A stretch of 64,000 bases of DNA from CAIYQJ01 sp963717255 (GCA_963717255.1 CAVQVT010000006.1:186001-250000), one strand, 5' to 3'; shown: positions 50,227 to 59,404, counted from the stretch's first letter. Notes: a model not told the origin generated them from the letters alone. Numbers and translations: made by a program.

Positions 50227-52959
50227 TCACGCGACCGGCAGCGTCGCCACCAGCAGGCCGCCGCGGTCCTCGAGCCCGAAGCCCGCGTCGGCGAGCAGCT
50301 CGCGCATCCCGCGGTTGTCGGGCGCCAGCTCCGCGACGAGGTGGGCGACCCCCTCGCCCCGAGCGACGTCGATGGCCGACCGGACGAGCTGCTCCCCGAC
50401 GCCGCGCCGCTGCCACGCATCCGCCACGACCATCGTCAGCATCCGGTCGTCGCTCTGGTGGACGCGCGACACGCGCGCCACGCCCGCGATCTCCGTCTCG
50501 CCGTCCACCCCCGCGCCCTCCGCCACGAGGGCGAACTCGCGGTCGTAGTCCACGAAGCAGATGCGCGCGAGACGCTCATGCGCCGTGCGCTCGGCCAGCG
50601 GGCGCTCTTTCCCGTAGCGTGCCACGACCGTCTCGGCCGACAGCGCCGCGTGGAAGCGGGCCACGGCGGGCTCGTCCTCGGGGCGGATCGGGCGCACCGC
50701 GAGGGGCACGCCGTCGTGCGTGGTCGCGGTGCGCTCATAGCGGTGCGGGTACGGCCGGATCGCCAGTCGCGGGAGATCCGCATCCGGGATGGAGGCGGGG
50801 TGGAGGACGACGCGCGCGTCCAGGGCGATGACCCGCTCCGGCGAGGCGAGCAGCGGGTTGATGTCCACCTCGGCGATGCGGGGCTGCTCGGCGACGAGCT
50901 CGCTGAAGCGGACGAGGAGCGCGGCGAGGACCTCGCGGTCCACCGGCCGCCGGCCGCGCACGCCGCCCAGGGCGACGGAGATCCGCGTCTCGTCCACCAG
51001 GTGGTGCGCGAGCGTGGTGTTCAGCGGGGGCAGCGCGAGCGCCCGGTCCCGGAAGACCTCGACGAGCTGGCCGCCCATCCCGAAGAGCAGGACCGGGCCG
51101 AACTGCGGGTCGGGGCTGCTCCCGACGATCAGCTCGTAGCCGCTCCAGTCGATCATCGGCTGGACGGTCACGCCCTCGAAGTGCTCGCGGCCGGCCTTCT
51201 GCGCGACGGACGATTCGATCGTCGTCCAGGCCTCGCGGACAGCCTCCTGGTTCTTGAGGTTGAGCGCCACGCCACCGACGTCGGTCTTGTGAGTGATCGT
51301 CCGGCTGAGGAGCTTCACCACCACCGGGTAGCCGATCTCGGCGGCCGCCGCGACGGCCTCGTCGGGCGTCCGGGCGATCTCGGTGTCGGTGATCGGGATC
51401 CCGTACGCCGCGAGCACCTTCTTGCTCTCGTACTCCGTGAGCAGCGTGCGGTTCTCCGCGGAGACCTCGGCCACGATGCGATCGACCTCCGAGCGGGACT
51501 CACCACGCTCGGGCGCGACCGGCAGCTGGGGCGTCTCGTACAGCGCGCGGAGGTTGGCGTCGTAGCGCCAGAGGTGGTTGAAGAGCACGCATGCGGTGTC
51601 CGGGTAGGCGAACGTCGGGATGCCGGCCTGCCGCAGGATCGCCGCCCCCTCGGCCACCTCCACGCCGCCCATCCACGAGGCGAAGATCGGCTTCCCCTCG
51701 ATCCGCGCGAACCGGACCAGCTGCCGCGCCGTGGCCGTGGGATCGGTCATCGCCTGCGGGGTGAGGATGACGAGGATCCCGTCCGTCCCCGGGTCCGCGG
51801 CGACGATGTCCAGCGTCCTGGCGTAGAGCTCGGGGGGCGCATCGCCGATGACGTCGATGGGGTTGTTGTGGCTCCAGACGGGCGGGAGGATCGCGTTGAG
51901 CGCCTCCATCGTCTCGGGCGAGATCTCGGCCAGCTCGCCCCCGGCGCCGATGAGGGCGTCGGTCGCGATGACGCCCGGGCCGCCGGCGTTCGTCACGACC
52001 GTGAGGCGGCGACCGCGCGGCCGGGGCTGCTTCGCGAGGATCTCGGAGACCTCGAAGAGCTCGCTGATCGAGTCCACGCGGAGGACGCCGGCGCGGCGGA
52101 AGGCGGCGTCGAGGACGTCGTCGGAGCCCGTGAGCGAGCCGGTGTGCGACGCCGCCGCCTTGGCCGCCTGGGCCGTGCGCCCGGGCTTGATGACGATGAT
52201 CGGCTTGTGGAGCGCGACCTCGCGGGCGGCCGAGAGGAAGGCACGCGCGTCCCCGATCGTCTCCATGTAGATGACGATGCTGTCGGTGTTCGGGTCGTCC
52301 CCGAGGTGGTCGATGACGTCGCCCCAGCCCACGTCGAGCATCGAGCCGAGCGACACGATCGCGCTGAACCCGACGTCCTCCTGGCTCGCCCAGTCGAGGA
52401 TCGCCGTGAGGAGGGCGCCCGACTGCGAGACGAACCCCACCCGGCCGGGACGGGCGATGCCGGTCGCGAAGGTGGCGTTCAAGCGCCCGACCGGGTTCAT
52501 GATGCCCAGGCAGTTCGGACCGACGACGCGGATCCCGAAGCGGCGCGCCGTCTCGAGCACCCGGCGCTCCAGCTCGATCCCCGTGGGACCGACCTCCTTG
52601 AACCCGGCGCTGATGATGATCACGCCCGGGATGCCCGCCCGCCCGCACTCCTCGACGAGACCCGGGACCGTCGCGGGCGGCGTGACGATGACGGCGAGGT
52701 CCACCTGCTCGCCGATCGCACCGACCGACGGGTAGGCCCTGACGCCGAGGATCGCCGGTCGCGTCGGGTTCACCGGGTACACCGTTCCCCCGAACGGCGA
52801 GGACAGGAGGTTCCACAGGATCGTCCGTCCGACCGATCCCGGCTTCTCGGTCGCGCCGATGACCGCCACGGAGCGCGGCTGGAAGATCGCGTCGAGGGGA
52901 CGGCGGGGCGCTGCGTCCTCGAGAGCGGGAGAGGGATGGGCGGGGCGCTCGGCCGTCAT
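50227..52959 (-). CDS. ADP-forming acetyl-CoA synthetase-like protein fused to GNAT acetyltransferase (Pat/PatZ type)
   Basis: 910 residues from ATG 52959 (GGAGG five bases upstream). CoA-binding domain (IFQPRSVAVIGATEKPGSVGRT, about 20-140), succinyl-CoA-ligase domains (about 150-470) with VSLGSMLDVGWGDVIDHL and phosphohistidine loop ASHTGSLTGSDD near 280, ATP-grasp_5 domain (about 490-715) with VVVKLLSRTITHKTDVGGVAL, and a C-terminal GNAT domain (about 745-910) with MVVADAWQRRGVGEQLVRSAI. This is the architecture of protein lysine acetyltransferases (PatZ-like) that regulate acetyl-CoA synthetase. Whether the synthetase part is active cannot be told, but its His loop is intact. Confidence 0.92.
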   Translation of the reverse strand: MTAERPAHPSPALEDAAPRRPLDAIFQPRSVAVIGATEKPGSVGRTILWNLLSSPFGGTVYPVNPTRPAILGVRAYPSVGAIGEQVDLAVIVTPPATVPGLVEECGRAGIPGVIIISAGFKEVGPTGIELERRVLETARRFGIRVVGPNCLGIMNPVGRLNATFATGIARPGRVGFVSQSGALLTAILDWASQEDVGFSAIVSLGSMLDVGWGDVIDHLGDDPNTDSIVIYMETIGDARAFLSAAREVALHKPIIVIKPGRTAQAAKAAASHTGSLTGSDDVLDAAFRRAGVLRVDSISELFEVSEILAKQPRPRGRRLTVVTNAGGPGVIATDALIGAGGELAEISPETMEALNAILPPVWSHNNPIDVIGDAPPELYARTLDIVAADPGTDGILVILTPQAMTDPTATARQLVRFARIEGKPIFASWMGGVEVAEGAAILRQAGIPTFAYPDTACVLFNHLWRYDANLRALYETPQLPVAPERGESRSEVDRIVAEVSAENRTLLTEYESKKVLAAYGIPITDTEIARTPDEAVAAAAEIGYPVVVKLLSRTITHKTDVGGVALNLKNQEAVREAWTTIESSVAQKAGREHFEGVTVQPMIDWSGYELIVGSSPDPQFGPVLLFGMGGQLVEVFRDRALALPPLNTTLAHHLVDETRISVALGGVRGRRPVDREVLAALLVRFSELVAEQPRIAEVDINPLLASPERVIALDARVVLHPASIPDADLPRLAIRPYPHRYERTATTHDGVPLAVRPIRPEDEPAVARFHAALSAETVVARYGKERPLAERTAHERLARICFVDYDREFALVAEGAGVDGETEIAGVARVSRVHQSDDRMLTMVVADAWQRRGVGEQLVRSAIDVARGEGVAHLVAELAPDNRGMRELLADAGFGLEDRGGLLVATLPVA

Positions 52960-53183
52960 GGGAGCCTCCGGGGCGGGGCCGCCCAGCGACGGGCGGTGGT
53001 GCACCCGTAGCGTGCCTCATGCGGGCGCCGGTCGGGATGGGCCGCATGGCGTCCCGGACGGGCGGATCGGCGCCCCGTCCGGGGGCCGCGACGCCCGGGC
53101 CGCCGTCCCCCGCGTCCGGCACGACGAGCCGCGCGCGGCGGGCGCGACGCACACCCTCGGGACGTCTGTGCCACCATCCGCCC

Positions 53184-54797
53184 ATGCATCGACCCGGCGT
53201 GACGCGCCGCGCACCTCGCCTGTTCGCGCTCGCATCCCTCGCGCTCGCTGCCGCGATCGCCGCTGCCTGCTCCCCGGTCGGGAGCGGTCCGGGCGCGGCG
53301 ACCACGCTCCCCATGTCCTCGACCGCGCCGGCGTCCCCGGCCGCGTGGCCCACCGCGCCTGCCTCCCCGTCGACCGTCGAGGCCGCCGCGGCGCCCTCGC
53401 TCGTTCCGATCGTGCCGGTCCGCGACTTCCGGAGCACGACGGTCGCCGTGGACCGCGACGACATGGAGGCCGCGCTCGCCGGCACCGGCGCCTACGAGGC
53501 GCTCGAGATCGTCGAGTCGGACGCGACCGCCGTCCTCGAGGCCCTCGAACTCGCGGCGCCCGCCGGAGCGAACCTCGTCCTTGCGTCCAGCCCGCAGGCA
53601 CTCGCGAAGGACCTCGTCGCACATCGGGGCCGTCTCGGGATCCTGCGCGCCTCGCAGGTGGGCCCCGGCGTCCGGGCCCTCGCGTGGGGCAAGCGATCCC
53701 TCTTCGGCGTGGACCGCGTCCGGGACCTCGCCTCGTGGCCGCTCATGGCGGACCTGCCGGCCGATGACGGAACGCCGGCCTTCGACCCGTCCGGCCTGTG
53801 GACGTTCGTCGCCACCGGTGACGTCATGCTCGACCGCGGCGTCTACCTCCAACTCGTGGAACGCGGTCGCGGGGCGGACTTCCCGTTCGACGGGGGCCGT
53901 GCGCGGATCACGGGCCGCACCTGCTGCTCGTCGTTCGGCTGGGTCCTGCCGCGGACGGTGCGGACGGGCGATGCCGGCGCGGTCCGGGACCTTCTCGAGG
54001 GCGCCGACCGGTCGATCGTGAACCTCGAGGGACCTGCGCCGAAGCGCGCCTCCTTCCACGCCGAGGGCACGAGCTTCAGCTTCCGCCAGGACCTGCTCCA
54101 GGGGCTCGCGAACGCGGGGATCGACATCGTCTCGCTCGCGAACAACCACATCGGCGACGCGGGCAAGAAGGGGATCGTCGAGACGGTCGCGGCCCTGGAC
54201 CGGCTCGGCATCGACCACGCCGGCGCAGGGGCGTCGGAGAAGGCCGCACGCGCGCCCGCGACATTCGCCGTCGGTGGCGTGAGCGTGGCCGTGCTCGGGT
54301 ACGACGGGGTCGCGCCCGGGTACGCCGCGCGGGGAGCGAAGCCCGGGTCGGCGTCGCTCTCCGCGCACGACCCCGCCGCGGACATCCGGGCGGCGCGGCG
54401 CGCCGGGGCGGACGTCGTCATCGTCTATCCGCACTGGGGCGTCGAGTACCGTGCGACGCCGACCTCCTCGCAGCGCACCTGGGCGCACCGGATGGTCGAT
54501 GCAGGCGCCGACCTCGTCATCGGCAACCACGCGCACTGGTCGGCGGCCCTCGAGGTCTACAAGGGCAGGCCGATCTGGTATGCGCTCGGCAACTTCGTCT
54601 TCGACCAGACGTGGTCGGAGGAGACGATGGAGGGGCTCGTGCTCGAGCTCACCTTCGACGGGGCGTCGCTCGTCCAGGCGCGGATGCACCCGACGATCAT
54701 CCTGGACGCCAGCCAGCCGAACCTCCTCGACGCGAAGTCGGGACGGGTCGTGCTCGACCGCGTGTACGAAGGATCGGGACGCCTGCTCCCCTGGTGA
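53184..54797 (+). CDS. CapA-family (PGA_cap / metallophosphatase-like) lipoprotein
   Basis: 537 residues. Signal peptide with lipobox AAACS near 27, then a Ser/Pro/Thr linker. A substrate-binding-like region follows. The CapA domain (about 210-530) has TFVATGDVMLDRGVYLQL, IVNLEGPAPKR, VSLANNHIGDAGKKGIVETVAAL near 315, VIVYPHWGVEY near 412, DLVIGNHAHWSAALEVYKGRPIWYALGNFVFDQ near 443-475. These metallophosphatase-fold proteins take part in capsule or polyglutamate handling, or in cell-surface hydrolysis. No other pgs or cap genes are present. ATG 53184 has no clear ribosome site. Confidence 0.88.
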   Translation: MHRPGVTRRAPRLFALASLALAAAIAAACSPVGSGPGAATTLPMSSTAPASPAAWPTAPASPSTVEAAAAPSLVPIVPVRDFRSTTVAVDRDDMEAALAGTGAYEALEIVESDATAVLEALELAAPAGANLVLASSPQALAKDLVAHRGRLGILRASQVGPGVRALAWGKRSLFGVDRVRDLASWPLMADLPADDGTPAFDPSGLWTFVATGDVMLDRGVYLQLVERGRGADFPFDGGRARITGRTCCSSFGWVLPRTVRTGDAGAVRDLLEGADRSIVNLEGPAPKRASFHAEGTSFSFRQDLLQGLANAGIDIVSLANNHIGDAGKKGIVETVAALDRLGIDHAGAGASEKAARAPATFAVGGVSVAVLGYDGVAPGYAARGAKPGSASLSAHDPAADIRAARRAGADVVIVYPHWGVEYRATPTSSQRTWAHRMVDAGADLVIGNHAHWSAALEVYKGRPIWYALGNFVFDQTWSEETMEGLVLELTFDGASLVQARMHPTIILDASQPNLLDAKSGRVVLDRVYEGSGRLLPW

Positions 54798-54828
54798 GGC
54801 GCCCTCGGCCCGACGCCGGCGGGACCGA

Positions 54829-56100
54829 TCAGTCCTGGCCGAGCAGCGCGTCCGCGATCGCGCCGCAGACGCGCTCGACGATCTCGAAGCCTTCCTCGAG
54901 CGTCGGGTCCCGGTCCGTGTACACGGCGATCACGTAGGTGACGCCCTGGTAGGTGACGATCCCGGACGAGTTCATCACCCACAGGTCGTCGGGCCCGGTG
55001 ACCCAGCCGACCTTCATCGCCACGTCCGCGCCCTTCGGCGCGGTCGTCCCGACGCCGATCCGCTGCTCGGGGATCACGCGGCGCAGGAGGTCGAGCGCGT
55101 ACTTCGTGTGCTTCGCGTTCAGGAGCTTCCCCTGCCGCAGCAGGTCGAACACGCGCACCTGCGCGGCAGGTGTGATCGTGCTCCAGCCCAGGCCGCGCCA
55201 CCCGGGCGACGCGGTGAAGCCGGTCACGCCGATGCGCTCCATGTACGCGGTGAGCGCGGGGGCGTCACCGAGGTAGACGTAGAAGTGCGCCGCGGCGTCG
55301 TTGTCGGAGCGCGTGATCATCGCGGTCAGGAGCGCGCGCTCCTGCGCCGTCGGCTCGCGGTGCTCCTTCTCGATGCGTGCGAGGACGGCACAGAGGACCG
55401 CCACCTTGATGGAGCTTGCGACGAGGTACTGGCGCCCGGCGTTGTGCGTGTAGATCATCCCGCCGGTGCGGTCCCACACCTGGACGCCGACCCGCGTCCC
55501 GAACGAACGCACGTAGCGGTACAGATCGGCGTCGAGGGCGTCGAGGGAGGCCGAGGGCGTGCGTTCGGGATCCGTGCGCGTGACGTCATCCAGCGGGATC
55601 CACGCGGTGCCACTCCGGCCCGGGGTCTTCCAGCGGGCCTCGGCCCAGAGCACCCCCTTCACCGCCGTCGACCGCGCGGTGAGCTCGAGAGGGAAGGCCC
55701 TCCCCACGTGCGCGGAGACGCTCCGGTCGTCGCCCGCCCGCTTGAGGAGAGCGAGCGATCTCGTCGTCCACGCAGGCCCCGCCTGAACCATGGGTTCGGG
55801 GAATGGTCCGGGCGACGTGGTCACGAGCGGCGAGCCGGATGGCGCCGGAGAGCCGCCGGGGATCGGAGAGGGCGTCGGCGACGCGGCAGACACGAACGCC
55901 GCCGCGGGCGACGAGGCGGGTGCCGTCGCCGCACGCCCGGCCGGCGTGTGGGCGTCCCCGGGCACCGCGGCGGCGAAGGTGCAGCCGCCCACGAGCGTGG
56001 CTGCGAGCGCCATCGCCACGAGGCGCCACGTCGACGGACGGCGACGCTCGTCGCCGGATGGGCGCGGGAGCCCATGGTGGGCGGGCCGGACGATCCTCAC
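54829..56100 (-). CDS. class A beta-lactamase-like serine hydrolase lipoprotein
   Basis: 423 residues from GTG 56100. A signal sequence with lipobox LVGGC near 40 is followed by a Pro/Ala/Ser linker. A domain of about 80 residues (HVGRAFPLELTARSTAVKGVLW...GTAWIPLDDV) resembles an SH3-like module. The Beta-lactamase2 domain (about 185-420) has catalytic Ser 229 and Lys 232 in ASSIKV, the SDN loop in RSDNDAA near 266, and KVGWVTGP in place of the KTG triad. It may be a beta-lactamase or a related peptidoglycan hydrolase; the weak KTG makes antibiotic resistance uncertain. Confidence 0.85.
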   Translation of the reverse strand: MRIVRPAHHGLPRPSGDERRRPSTWRLVAMALAATLVGGCTFAAAVPGDAHTPAGRAATAPASSPAAAFVSAASPTPSPIPGGSPAPSGSPLVTTSPGPFPEPMVQAGPAWTTRSLALLKRAGDDRSVSAHVGRAFPLELTARSTAVKGVLWAEARWKTPGRSGTAWIPLDDVTRTDPERTPSASLDALDADLYRYVRSFGTRVGVQVWDRTGGMIYTHNAGRQYLVASSIKVAVLCAVLARIEKEHREPTAQERALLTAMITRSDNDAAAHFYVYLGDAPALTAYMERIGVTGFTASPGWRGLGWSTITPAAQVRVFDLLRQGKLLNAKHTKYALDLLRRVIPEQRIGVGTTAPKGADVAMKVGWVTGPDDLWVMNSSGIVTYQGVTYVIAVYTDRDPTLEEGFEIVERVCGAIADALLGQD

Positions 56101-56321
56101 GCGGTGCGTGCTCCTCAGAAGACGGGACGGGATGATCGGCCCTCGGCTCGGCAAGACAGCGCCGCCCCTTCCGGAGGCGCCGCCACGATCCTCACCCCAC
56201 CGCTCGCGCGGTCGCATCGTCCCCCCGGGATGATACGCGCGGCGGCCGTGATGCCGCCGCGGCGGCCCTCGCCCGCGCCCACGGCAGCGCGTCGTCGGGG
56301 AGCGGGCCGCCGCGACGCGCG

Positions 56322-57398
56322 TCAGAGGGTCCGCGTGACCTTCGTCAGCCCGGGCGGGGCGTCCGGGTCCATGCCGCGCCGACGGGCGACCGACTCGGCC
56401 AACAGCTGGCCCGGGATCGCGAACGCGAGGGGCGTGAGCGCCTCGGGCACGTCGATCGGCAGCGCGACCGTGCGGACGCCGTCCGCCGACCCGGCGAGGT
56501 CGCGCCCGCCCACGATCCACGGCCGCGCGCCCAGCGTGCGCGCCCGTGCGACGGAGCCGTCCAGCGCGGACCCCATCGCGCCGTCGGGCCGGAAGACGAG
56601 CATCGGGATCGCCGGCTCGGCCAGGGCGACGGGCCCGTGGAGCAGGTCGGCCGACGAGTACCCTTCGGCGAAGATCCGGCTCGTCTCCTTGAGCTTGAGC
56701 GCGATCTCGAGCGCCGTCGCGTAGTCGTACCCGCGCGAGACGACGAGCGCGCGATCCGACGCGGCGAGGGCCTCCACGAGAGCGTCGGCGCGCTCGATCC
56801 ACGCTTCCGCGGCGGCGAGGATCCCGGCGAGGGAACCCGGCAGGCCGGGGAGCGCGCCCGACAGGTCGCCCGAGCCGGCCGTCCCCGCCGCACCGCGCGT
56901 CAGCTCCGCGACGAGCGCCGCCACCACCGCGAGCTCCGCCACGTACGTCTTGGTCGCCGCGACGGCCCGCTCCGGCCCCGCTCGGCAGGCGAGTGTGTGC
57001 CGCGCCGCGCCCGCGAGCGACGAGCCGGGCTCGTTCGTGATCGCCACCGTCAGGGCGCCATCGCGCCGGGCCGCGGAGACCACCGCGGCGACGTCCGGAG
57101 CCTCGCCCGACTGGGAGATCCCGACGACCAGGCTGCCGCGCCAGTCCATCGACCGGCCGTACACCGTCGTCAACGAGCTGGCCGCGAGGACGACGGGGAG
57201 GCGGAGGTGGGACTCGAACAGGTACCGCGCGTAGACGCCGGCATGGTCGCTCGTCCCGCGCGCCGCGACCACCACGACCCGCGGTGAAGCGGCCCGAATG
57301 GCCTCCGCGACCTGTGCGGTCTCGGACGCGCCCTCGCGCAGGAGTCCGCGCACCACCTCGGGGATCTCCCGGATCTCTGCCAGCATCGCGCTCGTCAT
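56322..57398 (-). CDS. SIS-domain aminosugar isomerase/deaminase (GlmS C-half / AgaS-like)
   Basis: 358 residues, two SIS domains and no glutaminase domain. First SIS: VVVVAARGTSDHAGVYARYLFE near 40, GISQSGEAPDVAAVVSAARRDGALTVAITN near 93-122 and AVAATKTYVAEL near 145. Second SIS: RALVVSRGYDYATALEIALKLKETSRIFAEGYSSADLLHGPVAL near 215-257. Without the glutamine-hydrolysing half it is likely to act catabolically on an aminosugar phosphate. Start at ATG 57398, with TAGGTT five bases before it and no ribosome site. Divergent from the Gfo/Idh gene across only 46 bases. Confidence 0.88.
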   Translation of the reverse strand: MTSAMLAEIREIPEVVRGLLREGASETAQVAEAIRAASPRVVVVAARGTSDHAGVYARYLFESHLRLPVVLAASSLTTVYGRSMDWRGSLVVGISQSGEAPDVAAVVSAARRDGALTVAITNEPGSSLAGAARHTLACRAGPERAVAATKTYVAELAVVAALVAELTRGAAGTAGSGDLSGALPGLPGSLAGILAAAEAWIERADALVEALAASDRALVVSRGYDYATALEIALKLKETSRIFAEGYSSADLLHGPVALAEPAIPMLVFRPDGAMGSALDGSVARARTLGARPWIVGGRDLAGSADGVRTVALPIDVPEALTPLAFAIPGQLLAESVARRRGMDPDAPPGLTKVTRTL

Positions 57399-57403
57399 CG
57401 TGG

Positions 57404-57413
57404 AACCTAGAAT
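57404..57413. promoter_or_regulatory. overlapping divergent -10-like hexamers
   Basis: TAGGTT on the minus strand (57404-57409), five bases before the SIS start, overlaps TAGAAT on the plus strand (57408-57413), 31 bases before the Gfo/Idh start. Only one polymerase could open the site at a time, which would couple expression of the two arms of the cluster. Confidence 0.4.
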
Positions 57414-57444
57414 GCCCCACAACAGGCAGTCGGAGTGAGCGCAC

Positions 57445-58644
57445 ATGAAGACCCACGCGATCACCATGCTCGGCACCGGGCTCATCGGCGACTTCTACAC
57501 GATGACCCTCCACGGTCAGCGCGGCCGCGACCGGGTCCGCGTCGTCTACTCGCGCAGCGAGGGGAGGGGAGAGGCGTTCCGCGAGCGCTGGGGGATCCCC
57601 GAGTCGACGACGGACATGGACGCGGCGATCCGCCACCCCGAGACCGACGTCGTCGTCGTGGCACTCCCGAACCACCTCCACGAGGAAGCGGTGAAGGCGG
57701 TCGCCGCAGCCGGAAAGGCCGTCCTCTGCACGAAGCCCCTGGGCCGCACCGCCGACGAGGCGCGCCGGATGCTCGAGTCGGTCGAGTCGGCCGGCGTGTT
57801 CGGCGGCTACCTGGAGGACCTCTGCTACACGCCCAAGACGCTCAAGGCGATCCGGTCGGTCCAGGAGGGCGCGCTCGGCGCCGTCACCTGGGTCCGCTCC
57901 CGCGAGACCCACCCTGGCCCGCACAGCGCGTGGTTCTGGGACGGCCGGCTCACCGGGGGCGGCGCGATCATCGACCTCGGCTGCCACTGCATCGAGATCA
58001 TCCGGAACTTCGTGGGCAAGGGGAACCGGCCGGTCGAGGTCCTCTGCCACACGGATACCCTCGTCCACCCGATCGACGACGAGGACAACGCGATCGCGCT
58101 CATCCGGTTCGAGTCGGGCGCGATCGGCCAGTTCGAGGTGAGCTGGACGTTCCGCGGCGGGATGGACCTGCGGGACGAGGTCGCCGGCACCCACGGCACG
58201 ATCTGGCTCAACCACTTCCTCCGAACCGGGTACGAGATGTTCACGGCCGGCGGGAGCGGCGGGTACGTCGCCGAGAAGGCCGAGACCGCGGCCGGCTGGC
58301 TCTTCCCGGTGGGCGACGAGGTCTCCGAGCTGGGCTACGTGGACATGTTCACGGACATGTTCGACGCGATCGACGGCGGCGGGACACCGCGCGAGACGTT
58401 CTACGACGGCTACGTGGTGAACTCCGTCATGGACGCCTGCTACCGCTCCGCGACGAGCGGGCGCTGGGAGCCGGTGGATCTCGCGTGGCGCGGGGGCTCC
58501 ACGCCGCGCATCGCGTCGATGCCCGAGTCCTACGAGGGCCAGGTCGTCATCAAGCGCGAGGTCCTGCCGGACGGCCGGGAGAAGCTGATCCTGAAGGACC
58601 CGGCCACGGGTGACTTCGTCGACCGGATCGTCGCGGGGGCGTGA
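57445..58644 (+). CDS. Gfo/Idh/MocA-family dehydrogenase, paralog 1
   Basis: 399 residues. NAD(P)-binding Rossmann start ITMLGTGLIGDFYTMTLHG. The conserved EKP motif is replaced by CTKPLGR near 93. The C-terminal domain has RETHPGPHSAWFWDGRLTGGGAIIDLGCHCIEIIRNF near 153-190 and a tail beginning ETFYDGYVVNSVMDACYRS. It oxidises or reduces a sugar or cyclitol hydroxyl with NAD(P). It is a clear paralog of the gene at 62.4 kb, not of the one at 59.5 kb. GGAG lies ten bases before the ATG. The stop overlaps the next start (GTGA). Confidence 0.92.
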   Translation: MKTHAITMLGTGLIGDFYTMTLHGQRGRDRVRVVYSRSEGRGEAFRERWGIPESTTDMDAAIRHPETDVVVVALPNHLHEEAVKAVAAAGKAVLCTKPLGRTADEARRMLESVESAGVFGGYLEDLCYTPKTLKAIRSVQEGALGAVTWVRSRETHPGPHSAWFWDGRLTGGGAIIDLGCHCIEIIRNFVGKGNRPVEVLCHTDTLVHPIDDEDNAIALIRFESGAIGQFEVSWTFRGGMDLRDEVAGTHGTIWLNHFLRTGYEMFTAGGSGGYVAEKAETAAGWLFPVGDEVSELGYVDMFTDMFDAIDGGGTPRETFYDGYVVNSVMDACYRSATSGRWEPVDLAWRGGSTPRIASMPESYEGQVVIKREVLPDGREKLILKDPATGDFVDRIVAGA

Positions 58645-59372
58645 GCGCGGAGGGACCCCGGCTCGTCGTGGTGGTGGCCGCGGGCTGGGCGTCCGCGGTC
58701 GCGGTCGAGCTCATCACGCGCCTCTCGGCCCGGCCAGCGCTCCGGATCTGCCTGCCCACCGGCGAGACCCCGACGCCCGTCTACGCGGCCCTCGTCGAGT
58801 CCGAGGCTGAGGGTCGGATCTCGTTCGCGCAGGCCACGCTCGTCATGCTCGACGAGTGGGTGGGCCTCCCGCCGGGCGACCCCGCGCGCTGCGACGTCCG
58901 GCTGCGCGCGGAGCTGCTCGACCGGCTCCGGACGCCGCCGGCCGCCTTCGTCGCGATCGACGTGGACGGGCCCGACCCGGAGGCGGCAGCGGCGCGCCAC
59001 GACGCAGCCACCCGCGGCCTGGACCTCGCGGTGCTGGGCCTCGGCCTCAACGGCCACGTCGGCTTCAACGAGCCCGGCTCTCGCCCGGATGACCCGACCC
59101 GGCTGGTCCGGCTCGCCGTCTCCAGCCGTGAGGCTGCCACGGCCCGGTACGGCGCGACGCGCGTCCCGACCGCCGGCATCACGGTCGGCCTCGCGCGCCT
59201 GCTCGAAGCCGACGAGGCCTGGCTCCTCGTCACCGGGGAACGCAAGGCTGCCGCTCTCCGGCGGGCCGTCGTGGACGCCGAGGGCCCGGACTGCCCGGCC
59301 TCCTACCTCCGGCGCCACCCGCGGCTCACGGTCTTCGCGGACGACGCGGCGGCGGCCCTCCTTCCGCGGTAG
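58641..59372 (+). CDS. nagB: glucosamine-6-phosphate deaminase-like protein (NagB family)
   Basis: 243 residues from GTG 58641, which overlaps the previous stop. NagB signatures: LPTGETPTPVYAALVE near 33, VMLDEWVGLP near 68 and GLGLNGHVGFNEPGS near 131-146. Characterised NagB enzymes convert glucosamine-6-phosphate to fructose-6-phosphate and ammonia. The 6-phosphogluconolactonase branch shares the fold, but NGHVGFNEP favours the deaminase. The context with SIS proteins supports an aminosugar phosphate substrate, perhaps not glucosamine itself. Confidence 0.88.
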   Translation: MSAEGPRLVVVVAAGWASAVAVELITRLSARPALRICLPTGETPTPVYAALVESEAEGRISFAQATLVMLDEWVGLPPGDPARCDVRLRAELLDRLRTPPAAFVAIDVDGPDPEAAAARHDAATRGLDLAVLGLGLNGHVGFNEPGSRPDDPTRLVRLAVSSREAATARYGATRVPTAGITVGLARLLEADEAWLLVTGERKAAALRRAVVDAEGPDCPASYLRRHPRLTVFADDAAAALLPR

Positions 59373-59393
59373 GATGTCGCCGGCTCCGCATCT

Positions 59394-59404
59394 TCGATAA
59401 TCGA
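59394..59404. promoter_or_regulatory. palindrome TCGATAATCGA with embedded GATAAT
   Basis: An 11-base perfect palindrome in the 81-base gap before the second Gfo/Idh gene. It contains GATAAT (59396-59401; five of six bases of TATAAT). It may be a -10 element, a regulator site or both. A TAGGAT hexamer lies at 59370-59375. No good -35 pairs with either. Confidence 0.4.

Noticed and set aside
49456..53010. 1184-codon plus-strand frame over the two acyl-CoA synthetases
   Set aside because: Antisense shadow; no fold recognisable.
54829..56100. Calling this a clinical-type antibiotic-resistance gene
   Set aside because: SxxK and SDN are present but the KTG motif reads KVG, the omega-loop Glu is not clear, and the lipoprotein form with an SH3-like module fits a wall-related hydrolase equally well.
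56101..58215. N-terminal extension of the beta-lactamase-like protein by about 700 codons
   Set aside because: It is the antisense shadow of the SIS and Gfo/Idh genes; the signal peptide begins right after GTG 56100.
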